From NCBI GenBank assembly GCA_934663775.1, contig CAKUKU010000001.1:186001-250000 (forward strand): DNA of 64,000 nt, in the 5' to 3' direction. The stretch is from an uncultured Ellagibacter sp. (GTDB lineage: Bacteria; Actinomycetota; Coriobacteriia; Coriobacteriales; Eggerthellaceae). Each line of letters begins with the position of its first letter. Positions within the stretch are counted from its first letter, which is position 1. Positions 44,021 through 53,065 of this stretch are shown here, one piece after another. The translations under genes and the position numbers were made by a program. The notes beneath the pieces were generated by a model that saw only the letters and a list, made by a program, of their open reading frames with translations, did not search any database and was not told the origin of the DNA.

Positions 44021-47000
44021 ATGGATAGAAGACAAGACACACCCCACACCCCACAAGTTACCACCAACAGCAACGCGCCCCGCAAGACGGGCCCGGGGAT
44101 GCGCGGTGTCGCGCCCCGCATCCTCGCATACGTCATAGCCTTCGCCGTGCCGTGCGCGGTGATTCTGTTCGCATACTGGCGATGCGGCATCTACCCGTTC
44201 GGCGACACCTCGGTCATGATGTACGACATGCCCGTGCAGTACGCGCAGTTCTTCGGGTGGCTCTCCAACGTGCTCAACGGCGACGGCTCGCTTCTGTATT
44301 CCGCCGACGCGGGCATGGGAACGAGCACGTTCGCCATGTTCACCTACTACCTGTCGAGTCCTATAAACCTGCTCGTCGCCTTCTGCGACCCGGCCGATGT
44401 GCCGTATTTCTTCAGCTTCCTGTTCGCGGTGAAGATCCCGCTTGCCGCCGTGACCTGCCTCGTATTTCTGCGCAGCCGCTTCGCCGCGGCGGGCGCGCAG
44501 GGTTCCCGCACCACGCAGGCGCTCGCCGTCGTGTGCGCGATCGCGTATTCGCTCACATCGTACGTCACCGGATACGCGAGCAACATCATGTGGATCGACG
44601 GCGTCATCATGGCGCCGCTCGCCTGTCTGGGCGTTTGGCGCCTCGTGCGCGGGCGCGGGTGCGCGCTTCTGTTCGCGTCGTGCGCATGCGCCATCCTCTT
44701 CAACTGGTACACGGGCTACATGGTGTGCTTTTTCACCATCTTCTACTTCTTCTACGAATACGCCCGCCTGCGCATCGAATCGCGCGAGGCGGAGGGCTCG
44801 GACAAGCGGGAAAAACGAGAGAAGCACCCGTTGCTTCGCGCCGGCGTGCGCTATGCGGCGACGATGCTGCTTTCGGTGTGTGCCTCCGCGGTGATCCTCT
44901 TCCCCACGCTGATCGCGCTTTTGGGCGGCAAGGGGTCGGGCGCCGGGCTGGCGTCGCTTGCGGGGACCATCTTCTCGCTCAACCCCTTCGACTACGCGAA
45001 CTTCTTCGCCATCGGCACGCGGCCAGGCATCATCGTCGCGAACGCGACGCCCGCGATCGTGATTTCGGCCCTCGTGCTCGTCGGCATGGCCGTGTTCTTC
45101 GTCGACGCGCGCCGCTCGCGTGCCCTTCGCGCAGCAAGCGCCCTCATCGTCGGCATTCCCGCCGCATCGCTCGTCGTCGTGCAGCTGAACACTGTCTGGC
45201 TCGGGTTCGTTCCCGAGTCGTCCTACACGGGGCGCATGGCGTTTCTGCTCCTGCTCATGATGGCGACGATCGCCTTCGAAGGAATCGCGTTTTGCCTGGA
45301 AAACAAGGGCGACGTGCTCGTCGTCGCCGGCAACCCCAAGAGTCGCCCCATCCGCCACAGCTCACTGCGCGCCGTCGTGAAGGGTGGGGTTGCGGCGTTC
45401 CTCATCTTCGGATGCGCCACCTTCAACGTGTGGTATCGCACGCTCTCGCTTCGCCCAAGCGCGCCGAACGCCGTGCTCGAGCTCGTGCTGATCGCGGGCT
45501 TCACCATCTTCCTCGCGCTCATGGCGGGTTCGGCGTCCGCCCCCGTCGGGAAGTACGCACGCCGCAAACATGCGGGCGGCAACGCAGGGGCGTCCCGCGC
45601 GGCAGGCACCCTCTCGCGCGCGGGGATTTTGTGCCTGATTGCGCTGTTCGCCTTCGAGCAGTGCTATGGCACGGCGGCCCAATTCGGCGTGTGCAACATA
45701 AGCGCGAGCGAATACTCGAACCGCATCGCCGAGCTCGAGAAATACTACGAGGACTACCCCACCGACAACGGCTTCGCGCGCACGGGCCAGACCTGCGTGT
45801 ACTACGGGTCGTCGAAGTACAACGGACCCGACTGCACGGGGCTTGTGCTCAGCGGGTCGGGCTCGTTCGACTTGTACTCGTCCACCCAGGAAAACAGCGT
45901 GCAGAACCTGCTCATGCGCCTCGGCTACTCGAAGAAGACACCGTTCGGAACCGCGTACCAGTCTCCCAACACGGCCGCCGACGCGCTCCTTTCAGTGACC
46001 AATGTCATCGCCGAGGAGCAGCCACCCGAAACCGAGCTCGTCACCGACCATGTCCATGAGCTCTACGGGTCGTATCGCGACTGGAAGACGACCTCGTCGA
46101 TGCCACTCGGCTACGGCATTGCGGCCACGGCCGAGGGGACGGAGCTGGCCGATAAGGCCGACTACTCGGGTGCTGCGACCGATGCGACCGACAACGAGCC
46201 CATCGACGCATGGAGCGCCAACCCCTTCAACAACCAGATAGCCATGTACGCGTCCGCCACGGGCGCCGATGCGAGCGACCTCTACCATAAGGCGACCGTC
46301 GTCGACGCGAGGACAGGCGGCGCAGACCAGCGTGACTTCACCGTCACCACCACGAGCGAAGGGCCGCTTTTCCTCTACTTCCCAAGCATCTACTTACTCG
46401 ACATCGAGGAGGCAGGCATCTCCTGCTATGCCCAGGTCAACGGCACAACCGTCGAGCACGTGGGCGGGCGCGGATCATGCAACGTGGTGTACGCGGGCAC
46501 GTTCGACGCGGGCGAGACCGTCACGGTGTCGATTGCCCCGACCGTCAAGGGCCAGACAACCGTGGACAAGCACGGGCGCGTCGTCGGCACGAAAGAGGCC
46601 CTCTTCGACGCACCGATCGAGGCGGCCATCAAGGCGGAAACGCTCGATGTCGATGAGATGAAGGCGCTGCTCGGAAAGCTCGATTCCGCCGGTTTCTCGC
46701 TGAAGTCGTTCTCGAACGGCCAGGTGAGCGCCACCTTCGACGCCCAGCGCGACGAAACACTCCTCATATCCATCCCCTACGAGAAGGGTTGGAGCGCCAC
46801 CGTGAACGGACGCGAGGTTCCCGTCCACGAGCTTTACGGCGGGCTTTTGGGCATCGACGTCACCGCCGGCGAGAACGCCATCGAGCTTCACTACATGACG
46901 CCCGGCCTCATACCGAGCGCGATTATCAGCATCCTCGGCATCGCCGCGTTCTGCGCATGGCGGGCCATCGCAAACCATCGCCATCGCACGCGCGCGACCA

Positions 47001-47023
47001 GCGGAAAGAGAGCAGCACAATGA
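44021..47023 (+). CDS. YfhO family membrane glycosyltransferase-like protein
   Basis: 1000 residues from ATG 44021. A first membrane helix (ILAYVIAFAVPCAVILFAYW) leads into GIYPFGDTSVMMYDMPVQYA and a glycine-rich loop typical of YfhO (PF09586). About a dozen membrane helices follow to residue 560, then a large extracytoplasmic beta-rich region and one final helix before a basic tail. In Bacillus, YfhO moves GlcNAc from a lipid carrier made by CsbB onto lipoteichoic acid. Here the next gene is a CsbB-like enzyme whose ATG overlaps this gene's TGA. The acceptor in this organism is unknown. Start uncertain: no ribosome site; ATG 44099 is an alternative. Confidence 0.85.
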   Translation: MDRRQDTPHTPQVTTNSNAPRKTGPGMRGVAPRILAYVIAFAVPCAVILFAYWRCGIYPFGDTSVMMYDMPVQYAQFFGWLSNVLNGDGSLLYSADAGMGTSTFAMFTYYLSSPINLLVAFCDPADVPYFFSFLFAVKIPLAAVTCLVFLRSRFAAAGAQGSRTTQALAVVCAIAYSLTSYVTGYASNIMWIDGVIMAPLACLGVWRLVRGRGCALLFASCACAILFNWYTGYMVCFFTIFYFFYEYARLRIESREAEGSDKREKREKHPLLRAGVRYAATMLLSVCASAVILFPTLIALLGGKGSGAGLASLAGTIFSLNPFDYANFFAIGTRPGIIVANATPAIVISALVLVGMAVFFVDARRSRALRAASALIVGIPAASLVVVQLNTVWLGFVPESSYTGRMAFLLLLMMATIAFEGIAFCLENKGDVLVVAGNPKSRPIRHSSLRAVVKGGVAAFLIFGCATFNVWYRTLSLRPSAPNAVLELVLIAGFTIFLALMAGSASAPVGKYARRKHAGGNAGASRAAGTLSRAGILCLIALFAFEQCYGTAAQFGVCNISASEYSNRIAELEKYYEDYPTDNGFARTGQTCVYYGSSKYNGPDCTGLVLSGSGSFDLYSSTQENSVQNLLMRLGYSKKTPFGTAYQSPNTAADALLSVTNVIAEEQPPETELVTDHVHELYGSYRDWKTTSSMPLGYGIAATAEGTELADKADYSGAATDATDNEPIDAWSANPFNNQIAMYASATGADASDLYHKATVVDARTGGADQRDFTVTTTSEGPLFLYFPSIYLLDIEEAGISCYAQVNGTTVEHVGGRGSCNVVYAGTFDAGETVTVSIAPTVKGQTTVDKHGRVVGTKEALFDAPIEAAIKAETLDVDEMKALLGKLDSAGFSLKSFSNGQVSATFDAQRDETLLISIPYEKGWSATVNGREVPVHELYGGLLGIDVTAGENAIELHYMTPGLIPSAIISILGIAAFCAWRAIANHRHRTRATSGKRAAQ

Positions 47024-47994
47024 GTCACCCGTACAGCCTGAGCTTCGTCGTCCCCTGTTACAACGAGGTGGACAACGTCCGCCTGTTCGAGCGCCGTGCC
47101 TTTTCGTGCTTCGACGCGGAAGGCATCTCGCTTGAGATCGTGTTCGTGAACGACGGCAGCCAGGACGGCACCTTCGAACTTTTGCGCGAGGTTGTGGCCG
47201 AAACCGATTCCGCCCACCCCGTGCAGGCCGTGCAGTTCTCCCGCAACTTCGGCAAGGAGGCGGCGCTCTACGCCGGCATGGAAGCGGCGCGCGGCGAGTG
47301 CATCTGCCTCATCGACGCCGATTTGCAGCAAACTCCCGAGGACGCGCTGCGCATGTACAAGCTGCTCATGGAAAAGCCCGAATACGACATCGTCGCGGCG
47401 TGTCAGGTCGAGCGCAAAGAGAGCATCGTGCTGAAGCTGTTCAAGCGCGCGTTCTACAAGACGTTCAACGGCGTGTGCACCGATATCGACATCCCCGCAA
47501 ACGTGAGCGACTTCCGCGTGTTTCGCCATACGGTGGCAGACGCTCTGCTCTCGATGCCCGAGGGGCAGCGCTTCAGCAAGGGCCTGTTCGCGTGGGTCGG
47601 CTTCAAGACGCTCGAGGTTCCCTACGAGCCGGACGCGCGCGCGAACGGCGAGAGCAAGTGGTCGGTAAGGTCGCTGTTCCATTATGCGGCGAACGGCATT
47701 TTCGGCTTTACAACCTGGCCTTTGAAGGTCGCCATCTGGATCGGGCTCGCCGCCTCGCTCGGCGGGTTCGCCTATCTTCTGTGGATTATCTTCACCTATG
47801 CGCTGTGCGGCACCGACGTGCCGGGCTTCCCGACGCTCGCGTGCCTGATTCTGCTGTTCGGGGGCCTGCAGCTTACCGTGCTCGGCGTGATCGGCGAGTA
47901 CCTGGCGCGCAGCTACGTCGAAGGCAAGCACCGCCCGCTCTACATCGCGAAAGAGCACCTCACAAACGAGGAGCGCAAAGAGGGCAAAAAGTAG
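47020..47994 (+). CDS. GT2 polyprenyl-phosphate glycosyltransferase (CsbB/GtrB-like)
   Basis: 324 residues. GT-A domain with SFVVPCYNEVDNV, FVNDGSQDGT, FSRNFGKEAALYAGM and the metal motif LIDADLQQTPED, then two C-terminal membrane helices (VAIWIGLAASLGGFAYLLW, ILLFGGLQLTVLGVIGEYLARSY). This layout loads a sugar onto undecaprenyl phosphate on the cytoplasmic face. Overlaps the YfhO gene by 4 bases (ATGA), so the two are translationally coupled and should act in sequence. Confidence 0.93.
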   Translation: MSHPYSLSFVVPCYNEVDNVRLFERRAFSCFDAEGISLEIVFVNDGSQDGTFELLREVVAETDSAHPVQAVQFSRNFGKEAALYAGMEAARGECICLIDADLQQTPEDALRMYKLLMEKPEYDIVAACQVERKESIVLKLFKRAFYKTFNGVCTDIDIPANVSDFRVFRHTVADALLSMPEGQRFSKGLFAWVGFKTLEVPYEPDARANGESKWSVRSLFHYAANGIFGFTTWPLKVAIWIGLAASLGGFAYLLWIIFTYALCGTDVPGFPTLACLILLFGGLQLTVLGVIGEYLARSYVEGKHRPLYIAKEHLTNEERKEGKK

Positions 47995-48001
47995 GGCAAG
48001 T

Positions 48002-48039
48002 GCTGCCGGCAAACAACGATTTGCCGGGTTACCGGCAGC
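48002..48039 (+). terminator. Hairpin after the glycosyltransferase gene
   Basis: GCTGCCGG pairs with CCGGCAGC; an alternative inner pairing CCGGCAAA/TTTGCCGG competes with it. No T-run, so termination is uncertain. Confidence 0.4.
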
Positions 48040-48068
48040 CGGCATTGCGGGTTCGTCGCCGCACTCCC

Positions 48069-48189
48069 CATGTGCGTAGGTTTTTTCGCCTGCAACCTTA
48101 ACACGAACTCAACGGGACAAGAAAACCCCAGATCACAGAATCAGGCGATAACGATGTATCTACCCGAGTCGCAAAAACCTACGCACATG
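48069..48189. repeat. Inverted repeat, 17-bp perfect arms
   Basis: CATGTGCGTAGGTTTTT (48069-48085) and its exact complement (48173-48189), 87 bases apart. Confidence 0.65.
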
Positions 48190-48286
48190 AGCGATTTTTT
48201 TCACGCGGCGGGCTCACAGGACGCATCCACGGGAGGCATATTGGGCATTCGACCGTCCCGCACCCTCGCGAGGCACATCCACGCAG

Positions 48287-48480
48287 GTGTTTCTTTCTCG
48301 AAATCGGCTCGTCGTGGACAAAAAACGGCGATATGTGATGAGTTTCTCGAAGCTAACTCTTCTCCCAAAAATCCGACCTGGGAAAACGCCGACAAGGAAA
48401 TGGGCAGATGGTCGTTTTCGAGCACCCGGACTCACATATCGACGATTTTTGTCCACGGAGCCCCATTTTTCGAGAAGAAG
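48287..48480. repeat. 194-bp element with long imperfect inverted arms
   Basis: A 26-base core beginning CGTGGACAAAAA and ending CGATATGTGA (48313-48338) is repeated in reverse at 48432-48457 with 2 mismatches. Similarity extends outward (TTCTCGAAA blocks) to about 46 bases per arm. Confidence 0.65.
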
Positions 48481-48535
48481 GCTAACGGACGGATTGCGAT
48501 TGCCCCACGCGCCATCAAGAAAGCCCTCCGAAGCC

Positions 48536-49078
48536 TTAAAGCTTGCCGTCGCGCATCGCTTTCAGCCTGGCGAGGGTGTCAGCCGGGATGCGATCGCCGA
48601 GCGTGCGCTTCTCGGCTACCTTCGGCGTCTCGTCGAGTCGCGCCTGATCGTAGTACTCCCCCACCTCATAACTAAAGCCGTTCGCGCTCATGCGATCGAC
48701 GCCGCCTCCGAAGACGGTGTCCTGGATAGTGGCGTCGCTTGTGACCACGAGCGTTTCGACCATGCGCTCGCGGGCGTCGTGCGCGAGCTTCTCGATAACC
48801 TTGTCGGCGGACTGGCCCGCTGGGCTGAACATGATGCGCACGCCGCCAATGGTTTGCGTTTCCCCTGTTGAAAACTCGTTTTTCGCGCCGTCGAACACGA
48901 TGATGGCACGCCAATCGCGCCCCGCGAAGTTCACGACGTCGTTGATGAGCCGCTCACGTGCCGTATTGAACGCGTCGTCGGTGTAGTCGGGCCCGAAGGC
49001 CGTCGCCTTGTAGCGCTCACCCGAGCGAAGCACGTTGTATCCGTCGACGATGAGCAGCTTGTTGCGTTTCTTTGCCAT
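48536..49078 (-). CDS. YacP/Rae1-like NYN-domain endoribonuclease
   Basis: 180 residues. LLIVDGYNVLRSGERY and AIIVFDGAKNEFST carry the acidic residues of the NYN (PIN-like) nuclease fold, with LVVTSDATIQDTVFGGG after. In Bacillus, Rae1 cuts mRNA in the ribosomal A site. It follows rlmB by 15 bases, the same pairing seen widely in Gram-positives, linking 23S rRNA methylation with ribosome-bound mRNA decay. Confidence 0.9.
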   Translation of the reverse strand: MAKKRNKLLIVDGYNVLRSGERYKATAFGPDYTDDAFNTARERLINDVVNFAGRDWRAIIVFDGAKNEFSTGETQTIGGVRIMFSPAGQSADKVIEKLAHDARERMVETLVVTSDATIQDTVFGGGVDRMSANGFSYEVGEYYDQARLDETPKVAEKRTLGDRIPADTLARLKAMRDGKL

Positions 49079-49093
49079 TTCCGAATGTGCGAC

Positions 49094-49840
49094 CTACTGC
49101 TGCTGCCGCAACCACTCGTACATGAAAACCGTCGACGCCTGCGCCACGTTGAGCGAGGACACCTTCCCCATCTGGGGAAGCTTCACCGCGAAGTCGCAAT
49201 TCTCAAGCACAAGGCTCGACACGCCTTCGCCTTCCGAACCCATAACAAGCGCGATTTTGCCCTTGAGATTCGACTTCCACACCACTTCTTGCGCATGTTC
49301 GCTCGCCGCGCAGATCCAGAAACCCTCTTTCTTCAGGCGCTCGATCGTCTGGGAGAGGTTTGCGACCTGCGTCACGTTGATGTGCGAGATGGCGCCCGCC
49401 GAGCTTTTGTACGTCGCCGCCGTCACGTGCGCCGCGCGCTTGTTGGGAATGACGATGCCGGCAGCCCCGACCGACTCAGCGGAACGGGCGATGGCGCCCA
49501 GGTTGCCCGCATCAGTGATATGGTCGAGAATGACGACGAGTGCCGAGCCGTCGTTTTCGGCGGCCTGGGCGTTCGCGGTCTCCACGACGGCCGCGACGTT
49601 CACGTAGTTGAAGGGCTTGGTTTCCGCCATAACGCCCTGGTGGCTGCCGCGTTCGGAGAGCTTGTCGAGCCGCGCGCGCGACACCGTCTCCACGGGCACG
49701 TTGCGTTTCTTCGCCTTGCGCAGCACGTCCTCAATGAGCGGATCGCGCTTCACATTGTCGGCAAGAAGAACACGCTTACACGGCACCTCAGTGCGCAGCG
49801 CTTCGATGACGGGGCGTTTGCCCTCGATGAAATCAGCCAT
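49094..49840 (-). CDS. rlmB: 23S rRNA 2'-O-methyltransferase RlmB (SpoU family)
   Basis: 248 residues from ATG 49840 (MADFIEGKRPVIEALR). The N-terminal L30e-like substrate domain is followed by the SPOUT trefoil-knot motifs VILDHITDAGNLGAIARSA, VMGSEGEGVSSLV and KLPQMGKVSSLNVAQAST. Methylates G2251 (E. coli numbering) in the peptidyl-transferase P loop. The longer open frame upstream shows no similarity. The ribosome site is weak. Confidence 0.93.
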   Translation of the reverse strand: MADFIEGKRPVIEALRTEVPCKRVLLADNVKRDPLIEDVLRKAKKRNVPVETVSRARLDKLSERGSHQGVMAETKPFNYVNVAAVVETANAQAAENDGSALVVILDHITDAGNLGAIARSAESVGAAGIVIPNKRAAHVTAATYKSSAGAISHINVTQVANLSQTIERLKKEGFWICAASEHAQEVVWKSNLKGKIALVMGSEGEGVSSLVLENCDFAVKLPQMGKVSSLNVAQASTVFMYEWLRQQQ

Positions 49841-49899
49841 GGTATTCGCTTTCGTAATTGATTGACGCCGCACGAGGCGGCGGGTTCGTCTAGCGAGCA

Positions 49900-49908
49900 A
49901 GTGTACCA
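49900..49908 (-). promoter_or_regulatory. Candidate rlmB-rae1 promoter
   Basis: Minus strand TGGTACACT is an extended -10, about 60 bases before ATG 49840; -35 weak. Confidence 0.4.
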
Positions 49909-50117
49909 CGCGGCCTGCGGGCACGGCTGGCTCTCCGCCATATCCCCGCGAATGAGGGGCGGTAGACGGGTGGCGGGGCGCTTTCGCGGGAGACGGGTAC
50001 GAGGCACTCAAGTGGAGCATCGCGCGTGCGGCGGCGACCCACGAATACGCCGACAGCGAGCACGGTAGAAGCCCATCTGCGTCTCGTGCACTGCGTTCGC
50101 CCTCTGCACCCGGCGAC

Positions 50118-50651
50118 CTAAAGCGCCGTGCCTTTCGTGGGAACCGAGAGCGTGCTCATGTCGACGCCTTCCAGCTTGAGGAGCGCGATCTTGCGATCGA
50201 TGCCGCCCGCATATCCCGTCAAGCTGCGGCTTGCCCCCACCACGCGATGGCAGGGCAGGATGATCGACACCGGATTGTGCCCCACTGCCCCGCCGACGGC
50301 TCGCGCCGAGCGCTTCTTGCCCGTGTCGGCCTCGATCGCCTTCGCGATATCGCCGTAGGTGACAAGCTCGCCGTAGGGGATTTCCGCAAGTTTCGCCCAT
50401 ACGAGCTGGCGAAACTCCGATCCACGGGGCGCACAGGGGGGAATCTTGCCCGGGTCGCGGCCCTCGAAGTACGCGTCGAGCCACGCGCGCGCCTGGGCGA
50501 GCACGGGGTCGTCAGGCTTTTCCTGCGTGGCGGGCGAAAGCGTCGCCGCGTCGTATTTCTGCCCCTTGAACCACAGCCCGATGAGCGCCTCGCCGTTGCT
50601 TGCAAGCTCGATATCGCCCAAAGGCGACGCATACGTGCAGGTGAAATCCAT
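50118..50651 (-). other. ogt: Internal start giving a stand-alone Ogt
   Basis: ATG 50651 (MDFTCTYASPLGDIEL) is where Ogt proteins normally begin, and GAAGGG lies directly upstream inside the fusion frame. A 177-residue normal-length Ogt would result. Direct evidence is only the ribosome-site match. Confidence 0.4.
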
Positions 50652-52430
50652 GGTCCCTTCTTTCTTTTGTTGGTTTGCGCGCCTCGCCGTTGTTGTTGCG
50701 CGCTTCGTCGCGACCGTCACGCTCACGGGCAGCGCGTCAGCAGTCTTTTCCACAGCGGTCGCGTTCGCCGTGTTCGCCAGGGGCGACTCCGCACGCGCCT
50801 TCCCCTTTCCTTTCCCCTTTTCTGTCTTCGGGGCGGACTTCTTGGGTTTCTCGTGTGGCACCGACCACATCGACATCACGGCGTACGATCGCCACGGGCG
50901 CCAGGGCTGCGACAGTTTCTCCAGCTCACGCGGCTTCATGTCGGGAAGCGCGAGCTTTACGCCATAGTCGGTGGGCAAAAACGCGTCGGGATAATCGTAG
51001 GCACGCATGAGCACGTACTGCACCGTCCAGTCGCCGATGCCGCGAATACTGCCAAGGCGTGCGGCCTCCGCCGCGAGGTCGACTCCGGGGCGCAGCGTGA
51101 GCTCGCCCGCTTCCATGGCGCGCGCAATGGCGCAAATGGCGTTCGCGCGCTGAGCGATGACGCCGACTTCACCAAGGCGAGCGGGCGCATCGTCCGCGCA
51201 AAAGGCTTGCGGCGATGGAAATGCGCAGGTCAGTTCAGGTGTCGGCCCCTTTATCGGCGCGCCGAACTCGCGAGCCACACGACCCGCAAGCGTGCTTGCC
51301 GCCTTCACAGTGATTTGCTGTCCCAAGATGGCGCGGGTCGCCATCTCGAAGCCGTCGAACGCGCACGGCACGCGGATGCCGGGGATACGGTAGGCCTCAC
51401 CTGCGTGTTCGTAAAAGCCGGCAAGGCCCTGCTCGATTGCCGCAGGAACGCAGTCAGTATCGAACAGGCGACGCGTTCGGGCAAGCACCGAGGGAATGTC
51501 GTCGAAAAGCTCGGGCGATATGGTGACGGCAAGGCGGCGATGCGAGGGGTCGTTTTTCACCTTGATCCACCCAGCATGTTCGCCATCGGAGGCGCGAACG
51601 ATCCGCCAATACGCACCGTCGAGCACCGCCTCCACGCCCTCGATAGCGCGCATCTGCAGGAAACCGAGCAGCAAATCAAAGCGATACGGCTCGCGATAGT
51701 CGACATGAAGAACGATAGGCGTCGCCTCCGTTTTCGCAGATGTTGAGTCTTGCGCGCTTTTGCGGAATCGCGTCGGCTGCATGCCATAGCTGTTGACGAA
51801 CGCATCGTTGAAGCGGCGGACCGAGGCAAACCCGCTTGCGTAGGCAACGCGCGTTATGGGAAGATCCGTGTCTGTGAGCAGGCTTTTCGCAAGAAGCAGG
51901 CGACACGTTTCGCGATATTCCGCAGGAGACACGCCATAAGTTTGCTCAAACAAGCGGCGCAGATGACGCTCCGACATGCCTTGTTCCGCGGCAATCCGAG
52001 CGATGGGAGCATCCCCAGGCCTCTCCCGCATACTCGCAGCGGCGCTTGCAACCGCATGGTCGATATCGGGCGCAATCGGGGTTCCCGGCGCAAGCTCGGG
52101 GCGGCATTTCAGGCAAGGCCGATACCCCGCCGCCTCCGCCTCGGCAGCAGTTTTGAAGAACGTGCAGTTTTCGCGCTTGGGCACCTTCGCCCAGCACACC
52201 CCCACACGACAATAAATTCCCGTCGACGAAACGCCGACGAAGAGCAAGCCGTCAAGATGGGGATCCCCCGACAAAAGCGCCTGATAGCAGACGTCCTGGC
52301 TGGGAAGACCGCTCCCCGCGAAAAGCCCGAAATCGACCTTGTCCTTGATGTTTTTGCCCTCGCCAGCTTTTCCCATGCTGACATCGACTTTTCCCTTGCT
52401 GCTCATATGCCCGCTCGCCGAACCTTCCAT
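50118..52430 (-). CDS. Ada-AlkA-Ogt triple-fusion alkylation repair protein
   Basis: 770 residues from ATG 52430 (AAGAAAGAG 6 bases upstream; the frame is open further, without similarity). Ada zinc domain: GIYCRVGVCW (Cys74, Cys79) and YRPCLKCRPE (106, 109); the first pair has one residue more than the usual CX3C. AraC HTH about 125-215 (RIAAEQGMSERHLRRLFEQ). AlkA glycosylase about 225-520 with HhH SIRGIGDWTVQYVLMR and FLPTDYGVK. A Lys/Ala-rich linker, then O6-alkylguanine transferase from Met594 with ILPCHRVVGA (Cys727). Senses methyl damage, excises 3-methyladenine and reverses O6-methylguanine. AAGGG lies just before the ATG of Met594, so free Ogt could also be made. Confidence 0.88.
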   Translation of the reverse strand: MEGSASGHMSSKGKVDVSMGKAGEGKNIKDKVDFGLFAGSGLPSQDVCYQALLSGDPHLDGLLFVGVSSTGIYCRVGVCWAKVPKRENCTFFKTAAEAEAAGYRPCLKCRPELAPGTPIAPDIDHAVASAAASMRERPGDAPIARIAAEQGMSERHLRRLFEQTYGVSPAEYRETCRLLLAKSLLTDTDLPITRVAYASGFASVRRFNDAFVNSYGMQPTRFRKSAQDSTSAKTEATPIVLHVDYREPYRFDLLLGFLQMRAIEGVEAVLDGAYWRIVRASDGEHAGWIKVKNDPSHRRLAVTISPELFDDIPSVLARTRRLFDTDCVPAAIEQGLAGFYEHAGEAYRIPGIRVPCAFDGFEMATRAILGQQITVKAASTLAGRVAREFGAPIKGPTPELTCAFPSPQAFCADDAPARLGEVGVIAQRANAICAIARAMEAGELTLRPGVDLAAEAARLGSIRGIGDWTVQYVLMRAYDYPDAFLPTDYGVKLALPDMKPRELEKLSQPWRPWRSYAVMSMWSVPHEKPKKSAPKTEKGKGKGKARAESPLANTANATAVEKTADALPVSVTVATKRATTTARRANQQKKEGTMDFTCTYASPLGDIELASNGEALIGLWFKGQKYDAATLSPATQEKPDDPVLAQARAWLDAYFEGRDPGKIPPCAPRGSEFRQLVWAKLAEIPYGELVTYGDIAKAIEADTGKKRSARAVGGAVGHNPVSIILPCHRVVGASRSLTGYAGGIDRKIALLKLEGVDMSTLSVPTKGTAL

Positions 52431-52705
52431 CTGCGACTCTTTCTTACGCAGGCAATGAAACCACAACGAGGTCGCCAAAACCAGCCATTTTCGGACATGA
52501 AGGCACAATAAAGACCACACACCGCAAATGAATGACGGCACACCGCGCATCGAAAAGACCAGATAGCCGCTGCAGTGCGAGAGCCGCCGAGCAGTAAATC
52601 TCGCGGAAGGACTCACCAGCGAAGACATGCCGGGACGAGCGGGAATTATCACATGGCCATCCCTCCGAGCTCGCCAGACCGCACAGGCACGTTATAGCAC
52701 GTTAA
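52431..52705. other. Upstream region of the Ada fusion, no feature recognised
   Basis: The Ada frame stays open to 52652 but without family similarity or ribosome sites. I find no confident promoter. Confidence 0.4.
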
Positions 52706-52804
52706 AAGGCAGCCCTTCGCTTTGACGGTGATGATTCTGAAAGCGGCCAGGTGCAGAGCTTCATTGCCGATTTTGAGAAAGAGCTGTCGGATAGGAATAA
52801 TTGA
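52706..52804 (+). pseudogene. Possible 3' remnant of a lost gene
   Basis: A startless 32-codon frame with protein-like composition (FDGDDSESGQVQSFIADFE, then KELSDRNN and TGA), less GC-rich than its neighbours, directly followed by the strong hairpin at 52817. I cannot name the parent family. Confidence 0.3.
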
Positions 52805-52816
52805 CACCCATACACA

Positions 52817-52855
52817 AGAAGAGCCCAGTTCAGCGCGAATGAACTGGGCTCTTCT
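52817..52855. terminator. Perfect 16-bp stem hairpin
   Basis: AGAAGAGCCCAGTTCA, loop GCGCGAA, and the exact complement. It can act on either strand between the remnant and the helicase 3' region; only weak T-richness follows. Confidence 0.6.
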
Positions 52856-52864
52856 CTATTTGCC

Positions 52865-53065
52865 TCAGGTGGAATAATCTGCGCACGACCAGTCCACCCG
52901 ATGCTCCACCGTTGCCGTCAGAGTCGACTCAGTGGCGTTCCTGCTCGCAGTGGGCACGATTTCGCGATGACCCTGTCTGCTCGTGGCGTTCCCGCCTGCC
53001 CGCACAGCGCGCGCAATCTCGTGGCGCTCCTGCTCGCGACGCCCTTGCCAGCAGCGTCCCGCTTG
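52865..53065 (-). other. In-frame open extension after the helicase stop
   Basis: The helicase frame stays open for 66 codons beyond its TAG, to TGA at 52865. CAGRAGCGCCAC-like blocks from the gene's last codons recur three times here. This may be a tail shortened by a stop mutation, rare readthrough, or chance in GC-rich DNA. Confidence 0.3.

Larger units (their letters stand above)
47995..48535. other. 541-bp intergenic region rich in inverted repeats
   Basis: Contains the hairpin and the two inverted-repeat elements listed below. Frames open here have no ribosome site and track the repeats, so I call no gene. Confidence 0.6.

Noticed and set aside
48070..48675. 201-codon plus-strand frame in the repeat region
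   Set aside because: It runs through the inverted repeats and into the antisense of the Rae1-like gene; no ribosome site.
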